From: Bacillota bacterium
GTDB lineage: Bacteria > Bacillota > Clostridia > Lachnospirales > Lachnospiraceae
Length of the DNA stretch: 64,000 nucleotides
Direction of reading: 5' to 3'
Assembly (NCBI GenBank): GCA_023437365.1
Contig: JAEZGK010000075.1
Coordinates: 47,390 to 111,389, forward strand
Shown: piece by piece, positions 9,148 through 18,213 of the stretch
Layout: each line of letters opens with the position of its first letter
Position numbering within the stretch: the first letter of the stretch is position 1
Made by a program: the position numbers and the translations under genes
The notes under the pieces: generated by a model
What the model was told of the DNA's origin: nothing
The model's input: only the letters and a program-made list of their open reading frames with translations
Database searches by the model: none

Positions 9148-11070
9148 ATGTATGCAATTTCAGCTTTAGTTCTATTTCCACTCATATCGGCAATCCTCAT
9201 TGCTGTAGTCAGGAATAATACGGCAAGGGATTTGATTGTACGACTATGTGCAGTAGGTACCGCGGGACTTACCTTAGCGGTAGTATTTCTATATTTTAAT
9301 CAAGGGATATCGTTTCAATACGAGCAAAAAGAGATGATTGATAACATAATTACCTTGATCGAGATTGCTGTAGCAATCTTCATCATTATAGTAGGTATGA
9401 AAAACAAAAAATATATTGCGGTTTTATTCTCTGTCCTTCAGACACCCTTGATCCTGTGGTTTGAATTTACCCAGAAGAAATCCATAGAGATTCAGACCGG
9501 AATCATATTTGACAAGCTGTCTGCCATCATGGTTTTGATCATCGGAATTGTAGGCAGTTTAATCTGTATTTATGCCATAGGGTATATGAAGTGGTATCAT
9601 TATCATCATAAAGACTATCCGGTCAGAAAGAATTTCTTTCTGTCTATCTTATTCATATTCTTATCAGCTATGTTCGGATTGGTTCTGAGCAATGATTTGA
9701 CTTGGTTGTATTTCTGCTGGGAGATTACGACTTTATGCTCCTTCCTTTTGATTGGATATACCAAGACTAAGGAAGCAAAGACGAATTCCTTCCGCGCCCT
9801 TATCTATAATTTGGGCGGTGGTCTCTGCTTCGCACTGGCTATCATATATATAGGAATTAATTTTGAAACACTGGAACTCTCGACGTTAATTAAGTTGCAT
9901 CCGGAAGCAAATGTTCTTATTCCGGTATTTTTACTTTCCATCGCAGCCCTGACCAAGTCGGCGCAGCTCCCCTTCTCCTCTTGGTTGCTGGGAGCGATGG
10001 TTGCCCCGACTCCATCCTCTGCTTTACTGCATTCGGCAACCATGGTCAAAGCAGGAGTATATCTGATCATCCGGCTGGCTCCTTTGCTTGGTGATTCTTC
10101 AGTAGGAAGGATCGTAACTCTGGTAGGCGGCGTAACCTTTTTGGCTTGCTCTCTGATGGCAATTTCACAAAGCGACGCAAAAAAAATACTTGCCTACTCA
10201 ACGATAGCTAATCTTGGACTGATTGTAATCTGTGCCAGCGTGGGGACCCAGGAATCTTTATGGGCAGCAATCCTGCTGGTGATATTCCATTCTATATCCA
10301 AGTCCTTGCTCTTCATTTCGGTAGGTTCGGTAGAGCATCAGATCGGAAGCCGAAATGTCGAGGATATGGATATATTAACAAAGGTATCCAGAAGATTATC
10401 GTTATATATGATGATTGGAATTGCGGGAATGTTCCTGGCACCCTTTGGTATGCTGATATCGAAATGGGTCGCAATGAAAGCCTTCATTGATTCTAATAAT
10501 ATCCTGATTGTTATTCTTCTTGCCTATGGCAGTGCAGCAACCTTGTTTTACTGGTCAAAATGGCTGGGTAAGCTGGTATCCAATGCAAATGTCAAGAAGC
10601 TGGAAAAGCAATCCTTTCGTAAGGATGAGGAGCTTCCTATCATTATTCATGCGATACTGGTGATTGTATCGTGTTTCTCCTTTCCGCTGATCTCAAAATA
10701 TGCACTGGTACCTTACCTGACAAGCTTATTCCATACAGATGCATTGATTCCCATCGGCACAAGTGATGTGAATATTATGCTTTATATGCTAAGCATGCTG
10801 ATTATATTGCCGATCAGCTTTATCCCGATCTATAAGGGAGATAAGCGCAGAAGAGTACCGATTTACATGGCTGGTGAGAACACGGGTAACAATCAAAGCT
10901 TTTATGGCTCCATGGGTGTGACCCGTAAGGTGGAATTGCGTAATTGGTATATGGAAGGTTATTTCGGTGTAAAGAGGCTAGCTTTGTGGAGCAATCTGAT
11001 CTCCATCGGACTTCTATGTGCAGGAGCAATTTTATTGATTGGAGGCTTAGCTGCGCTATGGAAATACTAA
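9148..11070 (+). CDS. echA: Ech hydrogenase subunit A (NuoL/HyfB-like ion pump)
   Basis: A 640-residue, highly hydrophobic protein of the proton-conducting membrane transporter family (complex I NuoL/M/N, Mrp, Ech). ATG 9148 follows AAGGTGAT. About 15 or more transmembrane helices can be counted. The core family segments are LTWLYFCWEITTLCSF, NLGGGLCFALAI, ALTKSAQLPFSSWL and ATPSSALLHSATMVKAG-like sequence, holding the conserved Lys and Glu of the ion channel. In Ech it moves protons or Na+ when ferredoxin electrons reduce protons. It is the first gene of the hydrogenase operon and overlaps echB by 13 bases. The order and types of the next five genes identify it as EchA rather than NuoL. Confidence 0.92.
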   Translation: MYAISALVLFPLISAILIAVVRNNTARDLIVRLCAVGTAGLTLAVVFLYFNQGISFQYEQKEMIDNIITLIEIAVAIFIIIVGMKNKKYIAVLFSVLQTPLILWFEFTQKKSIEIQTGIIFDKLSAIMVLIIGIVGSLICIYAIGYMKWYHYHHKDYPVRKNFFLSILFIFLSAMFGLVLSNDLTWLYFCWEITTLCSFLLIGYTKTKEAKTNSFRALIYNLGGGLCFALAIIYIGINFETLELSTLIKLHPEANVLIPVFLLSIAALTKSAQLPFSSWLLGAMVAPTPSSALLHSATMVKAGVYLIIRLAPLLGDSSVGRIVTLVGGVTFLACSLMAISQSDAKKILAYSTIANLGLIVICASVGTQESLWAAILLVIFHSISKSLLFISVGSVEHQIGSRNVEDMDILTKVSRRLSLYMMIGIAGMFLAPFGMLISKWVAMKAFIDSNNILIVILLAYGSAATLFYWSKWLGKLVSNANVKKLEKQSFRKDEELPIIIHAILVIVSCFSFPLISKYALVPYLTSLFHTDALIPIGTSDVNIMLYMLSMLIILPISFIPIYKGDKRRRVPIYMAGENTGNNQSFYGSMGVTRKVELRNWYMEGYFGVKRLALWSNLISIGLLCAGAILLIGGLAALWKY

Positions 11071-11918
11071 GAGGAATATTGATCATAATTCTTGCTCCGC
11101 TGGTGGGCGGATTATTGACGGGAATAGACAGGGTCATCACAGCCAGAATGCAGGGAAGACAAGGCCCACCGGTGCTGCAGCCCTTTTATGATGTAATGAA
11201 GCTGATCCAGAAGGAATCCATCGAGGTTAACTCCATGCATCGTTTCTTCGTATATATTTCTTTGATTTTTGTACTGTTTACTACCGAGATCCTGCTATCG
11301 GGGGGAGATATGCTATTGGCGGTATTTGCGTTGACCTTGGGCTCCGTATTCTTTGTCCTTGGCGGATATGCATCCAACTCTCCCTACAGCATCATAGGAT
11401 CCGAACGTGAGCTGCTTCAGATTATGGCTTATGAGCCGATGGTACTTTTAGTTTGTGTGGGCTTGTATTATGCGGATAACAGCTTTTTTGTAAATGAGAT
11501 TATCAGTAATAAAACCCCGGCTATCGTATCCCTTCCCGGAGTATTTATCGGATTGGTATTTATTCTGACAATTAAGCTTCGTAAATCACCTTTTGATTTG
11601 AGTATGTCTCATCACGGGCATCAGGAAATCGTCAAGGGTATCACAACAGAATATTCCGGCAGGGATTTGGCGGTAATAGAAGTGACCCACTGGTATGAGA
11701 TGATTATTTCTCTGACTCTGGTGTATGTATTTTTTGCCACCGCTCTGCCGATTAGCCGTGTTCTTGCCGTGGTAGCCTGTGGGGTAGTCTATCTGTTTGA
11801 AATCCTGATTGATAATGCCTTTGCCAGACTAAAATGGCAGCATGCCTTGAACTCAGCCTGGATCATTACCGGAGTGCTTAGCATTATGAACCTTTTAGTT
11901 TTGTCCTTTTTTAGATAA
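11058..11918 (+). CDS. echB: Ech hydrogenase subunit B (NuoH-like)
   Basis: A 286-residue membrane protein of the NuoH/HyfC/EchB family. I chose ATG 11058, overlapping the end of echA, because the chain then starts with MEILRGILIIILAPLVGG, a first helix typical of NuoH homologues. The longer frame from 10944 lies inside echA. The family loop RMQGRQGPPVLQPFYDVMKL (about residues 33-52), an acidic loop with a GSERELLQIMAYEP segment, and the KSPFDLSMSHHGHQEIV loop are present. Eight or so helices anchor the hydrophilic hydrogenase arm and help couple redox chemistry to ion movement. Confidence 0.92.
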   Translation: MEILRGILIIILAPLVGGLLTGIDRVITARMQGRQGPPVLQPFYDVMKLIQKESIEVNSMHRFFVYISLIFVLFTTEILLSGGDMLLAVFALTLGSVFFVLGGYASNSPYSIIGSERELLQIMAYEPMVLLVCVGLYYADNSFFVNEIISNKTPAIVSLPGVFIGLVFILTIKLRKSPFDLSMSHHGHQEIVKGITTEYSGRDLAVIEVTHWYEMIISLTLVYVFFATALPISRVLAVVACGVVYLFEILIDNAFARLKWQHALNSAWIITGVLSIMNLLVLSFFR

Positions 11919-11945
11919 CTTATTTTAACCGGAGTGGAGAGTATT

Positions 11946-12401
11946 ATGAAGTTTGTAAAGAAATCACCATGGATTTTACATTATGACGGTTCCAGCTGTA
12001 ACGGATGTGATATCGAGGTTCTTGCCTGCCTTACTCCTTTATATGATGTGGAACGGTTCGGTATTATAAATACAGGTAATCCGAAGCATGCGGATATCCT
12101 GTTAATAACAGGAAGTGTAAACGAACAGAATATTCCTGTAGTGAAGCAGCTGTATGAGCAGATGGCAGAGCCTAAGGTCGTCGTAGCTGTCGGCATCTGT
12201 GCTAATTCAGGAGGAATCTTCGCAGAATGCTACAATGTGGTCGGAGGTGTCGACCAGGTACTTCCGGTTGATGTGTATGTTCCCGGATGTGCCGCAAGAC
12301 CGGAAGCAATCATCGACGGTGTAGTAAAGGCACTTGCTGTTCTCGAAGAAAAGCAGAAGACAGTCAGACAGCCGAAGGCCGCCTCACAGAAACGGAGGTA
12401 A
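11946..12401 (+). CDS. echC: Ech hydrogenase small subunit (NuoB-like, [4Fe-4S])
   Basis: A 151-residue hydrogenase small subunit. ATG 11946 has GGAG and GGAGAG just upstream; a GTG at 11934 in the same frame is less likely. The proximal-cluster ligands are visible: SSCNGCDIE near residue 20, GICANSGG in the middle and VPGCAARPEAIIDG near residue 115. The usual GCPPRPE of NuoB is GCAARPE here, as I recall for Ech-type proteins. The cluster passes electrons between EchF and the NiFe site of EchE. A Lys/Arg/Gln-rich tail ends the chain. echD starts two bases after the stop. Confidence 0.93.
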   Translation: MKFVKKSPWILHYDGSSCNGCDIEVLACLTPLYDVERFGIINTGNPKHADILLITGSVNEQNIPVVKQLYEQMAEPKVVVAVGICANSGGIFAECYNVVGGVDQVLPVDVYVPGCAARPEAIIDGVVKALAVLEEKQKTVRQPKAASQKRR

Positions 12402-12402
12402 T

Positions 12403-12798
12403 ATGGGACAGCAAACAATCAAACAGATTATGTCGAAGGAGCTGCTTTCTGAGACGCTGCGTCTGAAAAATAAGGGATATCGCCTTGTAGCTATCTCCTG
12501 TACCAGTTTAAATAAAAAATCTGACAAAGCGACAGAAGAAGCTGCTTCAGAGGTAGATGCGACGATGGAGTTAAGCTATTCCTTTGATTTGAATTATGAT
12601 TTATTAACCTTAAGAGTTTTCACTGATACGGAGGAGAGAATCTCCAGCATTAGTATCATGTATCCTTATGCATTCTTATATGAGAATGAGATTAAGGAGC
12701 TGTTCGGAGTTAAGATAAAGGATATCTCAGTTGACTTTAAGAACTCACTATATAAAATACCGGTGAAGACACCTTTTAAGAAAGAGGGGGATGAATAA
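12403..12798 (+). CDS. echD: Ech hydrogenase subunit D (NuoC-like)
   Basis: A 131-residue soluble subunit of the NuoC 30-kDa family. ATG 12403 follows CGGAGGTAAT, one base after the echC stop codon. The segment RVFTDTEERISSISIMYPYAFLYENEIKELFGVKIKDI matches the NuoC/HycE N-terminal pattern, where the ENEI..LFGV motif docks onto the large subunit. It is not known to bind a cofactor. The stop overlaps the echE start (TAATG at 12796-12800), so translation is probably coupled. Confidence 0.88.
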   Translation: MGQQTIKQIMSKELLSETLRLKNKGYRLVAISCTSLNKKSDKATEEAASEVDATMELSYSFDLNYDLLTLRVFTDTEERISSISIMYPYAFLYENEIKELFGVKIKDISVDFKNSLYKIPVKTPFKKEGDE

Positions 12799-13877
12799 TG
12801 GGAAAGAGAACGGTTATTCCCTTTGGTCCTCAGCATCCGGTGCTGCCGGAGCCAATCCATCTGGATCTGGTTTTGGAGGATGAGACGGTAGTAGAAGCCA
12901 TTCCGAGAATCGGATATATCCACAGAGGTTTGGAAAAGCTTGTGGAGAAGAAGGATTATCAGCAATATACCTATGTTGCAGAGCGTATCTGCGGTATTTG
13001 CTCCTTTATGCACGGAATGGGTTATTGCATGACCATAGAAAGTATTATGGAGATCAAAATCCCTGAGAGAGCAGAGTTCCTCCGCACTATTTGGGCTGAG
13101 CTATCCCGTATGCACAGCCATACCCTATGGCTTGGCTTACTGGCAGATGCCTTTGGCTTTGAAAGCTTATTCATGCAGTCCTGGAAGATCAGGGAGCAGA
13201 TTTTAGATATTTTTGAGGAAACCACCGGAGGGCGTATCATTTTCTCCGTATGCGATATCGGCGGTGTAAGAAAGGATATCAGTGCTGAGACTCTGCAGAA
13301 GATTGTTACTGTACTGGAGCAGGTGGAAAAGGATCTGAAGGAGATCACGGAGGTATTTATCAATGATCGTTCCGTTAAGAGCAGGACCAAGGGTGTCGGC
13401 GTATTATCCAAAGAAACCGCCTTTGAGCTCGGTGCAGTCGGACCGATGGCGCGTGCAAGCGGTATCGAGGCGGATATGAGAACCCAGGGTTATGCTGCCT
13501 ATGGTAAACTGGAATTTACCCCGGTCGTAGAGAAGAAAGGCGACTGCTACGCGAGAACCAAGGTTAGAATCAGAGAGATCTTCCAATCAATCGATTTAAT
13601 TAAACAATGTGTTGCATTAATCCCGGAGGGCGAGATTAAAGTAAAGGTTACAGGAAATCCGAAGGGTGAATATTTCACAAGAGTGGAACAACCGCGTGGG
13701 GAGGTAGTTTATTATGCAAAGGGCAACGGTACAAAATTTCTCGACAGAATGAGGGTAAGAACACCTACCTTTGCGAATATTCCTGCACTTCTCGAGACCT
13801 TGAAGGGCTGTGCTTTGGCCGATGTGCCGATTCTGATCTTAACCATCGACCCCTGTATCAGCTGTACGGAAAGATAA
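12798..13877 (+). CDS. echE: Ech [NiFe] hydrogenase large subunit
   Basis: A 359-residue catalytic subunit holding the NiFe(CN)2CO centre that interconverts protons and H2. The four cysteine ligands are seen as RICGIC (C65, C68) and DPCISC (C353, C356). The N-terminal FGPQHPVLPEP and PRIGYIHRGLEKL stretches are group 4 signatures shared with NuoD. The protein ends three residues after the last cysteine (TER), so there is no C-terminal extension to be clipped, and no hydrogenase endopeptidase gene is present in this cluster. The start overlaps the echD stop. A short hairpin (13884-13898) lies in the 37-base gap before echF. Confidence 0.97.
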   Translation: MGKRTVIPFGPQHPVLPEPIHLDLVLEDETVVEAIPRIGYIHRGLEKLVEKKDYQQYTYVAERICGICSFMHGMGYCMTIESIMEIKIPERAEFLRTIWAELSRMHSHTLWLGLLADAFGFESLFMQSWKIREQILDIFEETTGGRIIFSVCDIGGVRKDISAETLQKIVTVLEQVEKDLKEITEVFINDRSVKSRTKGVGVLSKETAFELGAVGPMARASGIEADMRTQGYAAYGKLEFTPVVEKKGDCYARTKVRIREIFQSIDLIKQCVALIPEGEIKVKVTGNPKGEYFTRVEQPRGEVVYYAKGNGTKFLDRMRVRTPTFANIPALLETLKGCALADVPILILTIDPCISCTER

Positions 13878-13914
13878 TGGAAGGTCGCAATCAAGCGACG
13901 GAATGGAGAACATC

Positions 13915-14277
13915 ATGTCTGTTTTTAGTATGACAAAAACTCTTTTTAAAAATATGATTCATGGCCCATATACCGTACAGTATCCGTTGAAGACGAAGGA
14001 TAAGCATGAACGTACCAGAGGAAAGGTTGCGATTGATATCGATGATTGCATCTTCTGTAGTATGTGTCAAAGACGCTGCCCTACCGGAGCGATTACCGTG
14101 GACAAGGGGACATCCTCCTGGAGTATTGAACGTTTTTCCTGCATTCAGTGCAGCTATTGTACTGAGGTATGCCCGAAGAAATGTCTTCATATGGATAATC
14201 AGTACACTACACCATCAGCCAATAAGACAAGGGATGAGTATGTAAAATGCACGAATACCCAATCACTCAGCGAATAA
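13915..14277 (+). CDS. echF: Ech hydrogenase ferredoxin-like subunit (2x[4Fe-4S])
   Basis: A 120-residue polyferredoxin subunit of the NuoI/EchF type. I chose ATG 13915 because GGAGAA precedes it; the in-frame ATG 13903 lacks a ribosome binding site. Two full CxxCxxCxxxCP motifs are present (CIFCSMCQRRCP and CIQCSYCTEVCP), so it should carry two [4Fe-4S] clusters accepting electrons from reduced ferredoxin and passing them to EchC. The last 31 bases overlap hypA, which ties structural and maturation genes into one transcription unit. Confidence 0.95.
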   Translation: MSVFSMTKTLFKNMIHGPYTVQYPLKTKDKHERTRGKVAIDIDDCIFCSMCQRRCPTGAITVDKGTSSWSIERFSCIQCSYCTEVCPKKCLHMDNQYTTPSANKTRDEYVKCTNTQSLSE

Positions 14278-14585
14278 TTGAAATTGTAGAGGAATATGCT
14301 GTACAGAACAATGCGGACGAGGTCAAGATAATCAATCTTGTTGTTGGAGATTATTCCGGTTATGTCGCCAGTTCCATCGAGCTGTATTTTGATATCATCG
14401 CAGAAGGAAGCCGCTCGGAGAGTGCCAGACTGAATATCGAACGGGTGGTTCCAAAGCTGAAATGCGAAGGCTGCGGGGAATACTTTGAACGTAAGCCGTT
14501 TACCTTTATCTGTCCTCATTGCGGTGGGGAAGGGCGTCCGACGGAAATCGGACAGGAATTCTACATCAAATCAATTATAGTATGA
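14247..14585 (+). CDS. hypA: Hydrogenase nickel incorporation protein HypA
   Basis: A 112-residue nickel chaperone. It begins MHEYPITQRII; His2 is the known nickel ligand of the family. The zinc site is seen as CEGCGEYF..CPHCGG (two CxxC pairs). HypA with HypB delivers Ni2+ to the large subunit after the Fe(CN)2CO unit is in place. The start lies inside the 3' end of echF with GGGATGAG upstream. The 92-base gap to hypB contains a small GCGAAT..ATTCGC hairpin (about 14611-14627) but no gene. Confidence 0.95.
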   Translation: MHEYPITQRIIEIVEEYAVQNNADEVKIINLVVGDYSGYVASSIELYFDIIAEGSRSESARLNIERVVPKLKCEGCGEYFERKPFTFICPHCGGEGRPTEIGQEFYIKSIIV

Positions 14586-14677
14586 ATTGTTAAAAAGCTT
14601 CATTTGTACTGCGAATGTGAATTCGCTTTGAGAAGAGTTGTCTAATTCAAAGAGTAGTTTAAGAAATGGAGAAACGT

Positions 14678-15331
14678 ATGTCAGAGAATAAAGAAATCGA
14701 AATTATGCAGTCCGTCTACGATAAGAATGATGAGGTTGCAGCCAGGATTAATGAAGAATTAACCAGAAAAAATATCTTCGCTGTGAATGTTATGGGAGCA
14801 CCCGGGGCAGGGAAGACGACTTCTCTGATTCAGATGATCAAGAGACTGAAGCAGGTAACTCCTTATGTCATTGAGGGAGATATCGAGGCGGATTTTGATA
14901 CGAAGAGACTTCAGGCGCTGGGAGTAAAAGCAATCCAGATCAATACCGGCGGAGCCTGCCATTTAGATTCCCCGTTGATCGGTAATGCTGTGGAGGAGAT
15001 GAAGCTGGAGCATGGTGTCCTCTTCATCGAAAATATCGGTAATCTGGTATGTCCTGCCGAATTTATGATCGGTGAGCATGCAAAGATGCTGATCTCAACT
15101 GTTACCGAGGGCAGCGATAAACCCTACAAGTATCCGCTGGCTTTCGAAAAAGCAGATCTTATTCTGCTGAATAAATGTGATCTTATGCCCTATGTGGATT
15201 TTGACGAAGACTTCTTCCTGAAGGGAGTCAGGGCATTGAATAAAAAGGCACCGGTCATTAAGGTGTCAGCAAAAACAGAAGAAGGATATGATGAAGCAGT
15301 AGCATGGATTATGGAAAGAGTAAACGCATAA
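14678..15331 (+). CDS. hypB: Hydrogenase nickel incorporation GTPase HypB
   Basis: A 217-residue SIMIBI-class GTPase. I chose ATG 14678 because GGAG lies 6 bases upstream; an in-frame ATG at 14666 is weaker. Motifs are Walker A GAPGAGKTT (about residue 40), EGDIEADFD, the metal-binding ACHLDSP segment, ENIGNLVCPAEF and the guanine-specifying NKCDL. It lacks the N-terminal His-rich stretch found in some HypB proteins, so it is probably a GTPase and metal-transfer partner of HypA without a nickel store. The 3' end overlaps hypF by 28 bases. Confidence 0.96.
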   Translation: MSENKEIEIMQSVYDKNDEVAARINEELTRKNIFAVNVMGAPGAGKTTSLIQMIKRLKQVTPYVIEGDIEADFDTKRLQALGVKAIQINTGGACHLDSPLIGNAVEEMKLEHGVLFIENIGNLVCPAEFMIGEHAKMLISTVTEGSDKPYKYPLAFEKADLILLNKCDLMPYVDFDEDFFLKGVRALNKKAPVIKVSAKTEEGYDEAVAWIMERVNA

Positions 15332-17688
15332 TCAAAAGAATAAAGGTTTACGGAATGGTGCAAGGGGTTGGATTTCGGCCCCTTGTTTATTCTATTGCAC
15401 AAAAACTCGGATTACACGGGGCAGTCCGTAATGTAGGTGGCTATGCGGAGATATTCCTAGAGGCAGCACCTGAAGCCTATGAAAGCTTTCTATGCGAGCT
15501 TCTAGACCAAAAGCATGCCTGTGAGATTGTAAAGCTGGAGGAAGAGGAGCTGGAGCAGCTGCCGGAATTACCCTCAGACAACGCAGAGAACAGCTTCATT
15601 ATTCTGGAAAGTGAAGAAAATGATGAATTCTCTTTACTTCCTCCGGATCTTCCGATTTGTGAGGAATGTAAAAGGGAGCTTAATGACGAGACCAACAGAC
15701 GATATCTGAATCCTTTCATCAGCTGTACCCATTGCGGCCCTCGTTATACCATCATAGAAAAGCTTCCGTATGACCGGGAGAATACCTCGATGACGGACTT
15801 CGTACTCTGTGCTTCCTGCAGAGAGGAGTATACCACTCCCGAAAGCAGAAGACATCATGCCCAGACAATTTCCTGCAATGACTGCGGCCCCTATCTGAGG
15901 TATCGAGGTCTGACAGACATCTCGGGAAACCATCTGAGTATTCCACAGGAAGCTTACAATAGGTCAGCTTTGGAAGAAGCCATCCGGGTATTAAAAAGTG
16001 GTGAGATTTTAGCCGTGAAGGGAATCGGCGGCTATCATTTTGTGTGCTCTCCTTTTCAGGCAGGGACTGTGGAGAAGCTGCGAAAACTCAAGGGAAGAGA
16101 ACAGAAGCCTTTTGCGGTTATGTTCGCTACAGCGGAATCAATCAGGGAATATTGCAGGATGACGATGGAGGAACAAAAGCTGTTGGAGACAAAGGCGCGA
16201 CCGATCTGTCTGTTGTATATGTATCGGAGCAGCTTTACATCTTCCGTCACCCAGGGCAGCATCTATTGCGGAGCATTTTTGCCTTATACACCGCTACAGC
16301 TATTATTAACAGAAGCATGTGGTCCGCTCATCATGACCAGTGCCAATCTCTCGGGTCAGCCGATTATCAGGGAAGAGAAGGGAATATTTTCACTCACTTC
16401 CCCTTATCTTTCCGGAGTGCTGTATCATCACCGCAGAATCGTTCGTTCGGTGGATGATTCGGTGGCGAAGATGCTTGATGGAAAGCCTCAGCTGATCAGA
16501 AGAAGCCGCGGTTTTGTCCCATATCCGGTGCTTCTGAGTATAAAGGGGCAGGAGAAATTTCAAATCTTTGCTGCGGGAGGAGATCTTAAGGCAGCGTATT
16601 GCCTCTTTAAGAATAAATCAGCCGTTGTATCCCAGTATTTCGGGGATCTGGAGGAGGAAACAGTGATGGAGGAATATATCGGTTCTGCGAAGGAATTATC
16701 TTCACTTTTAAGGATTAATCCCACCCATGTGGTCTGTGATCTGCATCCGAATTATTTTTCCTCCCGTTATGCCCAAGGGATGGGTCTTCCGATACTGAAG
16801 GTACAGCATCATCATGCACATGTAGCCTCCGTGATCGCGGAGCATGCTCTGGAAGGTAAAGTTATCGGGATAGCTTTTGATGGAACCGGCTATGGAACAG
16901 ACGGTGCCATCTGGGGCGGAGAATTTCTGCTTTGTGAAGGAGCCAAATATCAAAGAGCAGCCAAGCTGCGTTATACTCCCATCCTTGGCGGGGATGAATC
17001 CATGAAGGATGCAAAAAAGACGGCCTCCTGCTATTTATATGACAGCAACCTGACAGAATTCTGTAAGGATGAGCGCCTTACGGTGATCAAGGCTGCTCTC
17101 GAGCAGAAGGTGAATACCATCCTGACTTCCAGTATGGGCAGATTATTTGATGCAGTCTCATCCTTGCTTGAAATCGGCCAGGAAAATCGTTATGAGGGAG
17201 AGTGTGCCATCAGACTGGAAGCAGAAGCAGTGCTTGCACTCAGGGAAAATATCCCTCCGTCAGAACTTTCCTTTGCAATCGAAGAAAATGATGGCATAAT
17301 AGAGATAGCTCCGGAACCTGTACTTCGTGCTATCGTGAAAGGCAGACTGTACGAAAAGGATGGAAGCTCAATGGGGGACCACGATCAGGCTGGGAAGGAC
17401 CGGGAAGGCGAAAGGTTGAGAAGGGCTTATGCCTTGGGATTTCATTATGCTGTTGCAGATATGATGGTAAAGGTATGTGAGAGACTGAGAACTATGTACA
17501 AGACAGATACGGTTGCCCTAAGTGGAGGTGTATTTCAGAATACCGTGCTGACGGAGCGTACCTGCAGCTTGCTGCGGGAGCGCGGATTTTTAGTATATTA
17601 TAATCTGGCAGTTCCTCCGAATGACGGCTGTATCAGCCTGGGGCAGACATATATTGCCTTGAAGCACTTCTGTCAGGAGGAACAATAA
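15304..17688 (+). CDS. hypF: Carbamoyltransferase HypF (cyanide ligand synthesis)
   Basis: A 794-residue protein with the complete HypF layout: acylphosphatase domain at about residues 10-100 (VQGVGFRPLVYS), two zinc-finger units near 117-196 (CEECK..CTHCG and CASCR..CNDCG), a YrdC-like domain at about 210-400, and a Kae1-like domain at about 420-790 (HHHAHVASVIAEH, FDGTGYGTDGAIWGGE, SGGVFQNTVL). It converts carbamoyl phosphate and ATP to a carbamoyl adenylate and transfers the carbamoyl group to the C-terminal cysteine of HypE. The start ATG lies inside hypB with no strong ribosome binding site of its own, so translational coupling is likely. Confidence 0.96.
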   Translation: MDYGKSKRIIKRIKVYGMVQGVGFRPLVYSIAQKLGLHGAVRNVGGYAEIFLEAAPEAYESFLCELLDQKHACEIVKLEEEELEQLPELPSDNAENSFIILESEENDEFSLLPPDLPICEECKRELNDETNRRYLNPFISCTHCGPRYTIIEKLPYDRENTSMTDFVLCASCREEYTTPESRRHHAQTISCNDCGPYLRYRGLTDISGNHLSIPQEAYNRSALEEAIRVLKSGEILAVKGIGGYHFVCSPFQAGTVEKLRKLKGREQKPFAVMFATAESIREYCRMTMEEQKLLETKARPICLLYMYRSSFTSSVTQGSIYCGAFLPYTPLQLLLTEACGPLIMTSANLSGQPIIREEKGIFSLTSPYLSGVLYHHRRIVRSVDDSVAKMLDGKPQLIRRSRGFVPYPVLLSIKGQEKFQIFAAGGDLKAAYCLFKNKSAVVSQYFGDLEEETVMEEYIGSAKELSSLLRINPTHVVCDLHPNYFSSRYAQGMGLPILKVQHHHAHVASVIAEHALEGKVIGIAFDGTGYGTDGAIWGGEFLLCEGAKYQRAAKLRYTPILGGDESMKDAKKTASCYLYDSNLTEFCKDERLTVIKAALEQKVNTILTSSMGRLFDAVSSLLEIGQENRYEGECAIRLEAEAVLALRENIPPSELSFAIEENDGIIEIAPEPVLRAIVKGRLYEKDGSSMGDHDQAGKDREGERLRRAYALGFHYAVADMMVKVCERLRTMYKTDTVALSGGVFQNTVLTERTCSLLRERGFLVYYNLAVPPNDGCISLGQTYIALKHFCQEEQ

Positions 17689-17818
17689 ATATATATGATA
17701 TAATAGTGTAGAAGATGGTAGATAAAGTCCGGAAGACAAAGTATGATAGACTAAATGCGAAAAATGAAGTGCGAAGGACAAAAAACGAAGAGTAAAATGT
17801 AAAAGATGAAAGATTGAA

Positions 17819-17885
17819 GACAAAATCATCAAGACAAAATCATCAAGACAAAATCATAAAGACAAAATCATAAAGACAAAATGAG
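17819..17885 (+). repeat. 14-bp tandem repeat between hypF and hypC
   Basis: Four units of GACAAAATCAT(C/A)AA run in exact 14-base register from 17819 to 17874. A partial fifth unit follows (GACAAAATGAG). The rest of the 297-base gap (17689-17985) is purine-rich and degenerate, and I see no gene or terminator in it. Confidence 0.85.
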
Positions 17886-17985
17886 GACAAAGCTTAGTGA
17901 CAGTAGGCATAAAGCTTCTGAATGAGGATATAAGTAAACAAATAAGTAAACAAATTAGGATCATATAGGAAGGCTTGGTAGAATT

Positions 17986-18213
17986 ATGTGTGTGGCAGTA
18001 CCCGGTAAGGTAATAGAGATTAACGGTGATTTTGCGAAAATTAATATCATGAACAATATAACAGAAGCAAATATTAAGCTGGTGGATGTGAAGATTGGAG
18101 ATTATGTCCTGGTCCATGCAGGCTGTGTTCTGGAGGTAATGAAGAAGGGTGCCGCTGAGGAGCTGCTGGAGATTTTCGAAGCCTTAGGGGAGGGATTTGA
18201 TGAGAACCCTTGA
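17986..18213 (+). CDS. hypC: Hydrogenase assembly chaperone HypC
   Basis: A 75-residue chaperone that starts MCVAVPGKV. Cys2 is the conserved ligand that holds the Fe(CN)2CO unit with HypD and later bonds to the large-subunit precursor. Length and the KIGDYVLVHAGCVLEVM segment are typical for the HypC/HupF family. AGGAAGG lies upstream. The stop overlaps the hypD start by 14 bases. Confidence 0.96.
   Translation: MCVAVPGKVIEINGDFAKINIMNNITEANIKLVDVKIGDYVLVHAGCVLEVMKKGAAEELLEIFEALGEGFDENP

Noticed and set aside
9148..13877. Complex I (nuo) or Mrp antiporter instead of Ech
   Set aside because: The large subunit keeps all four NiFe-binding cysteines, the six-gene order matches Ech, and hyp genes follow directly.
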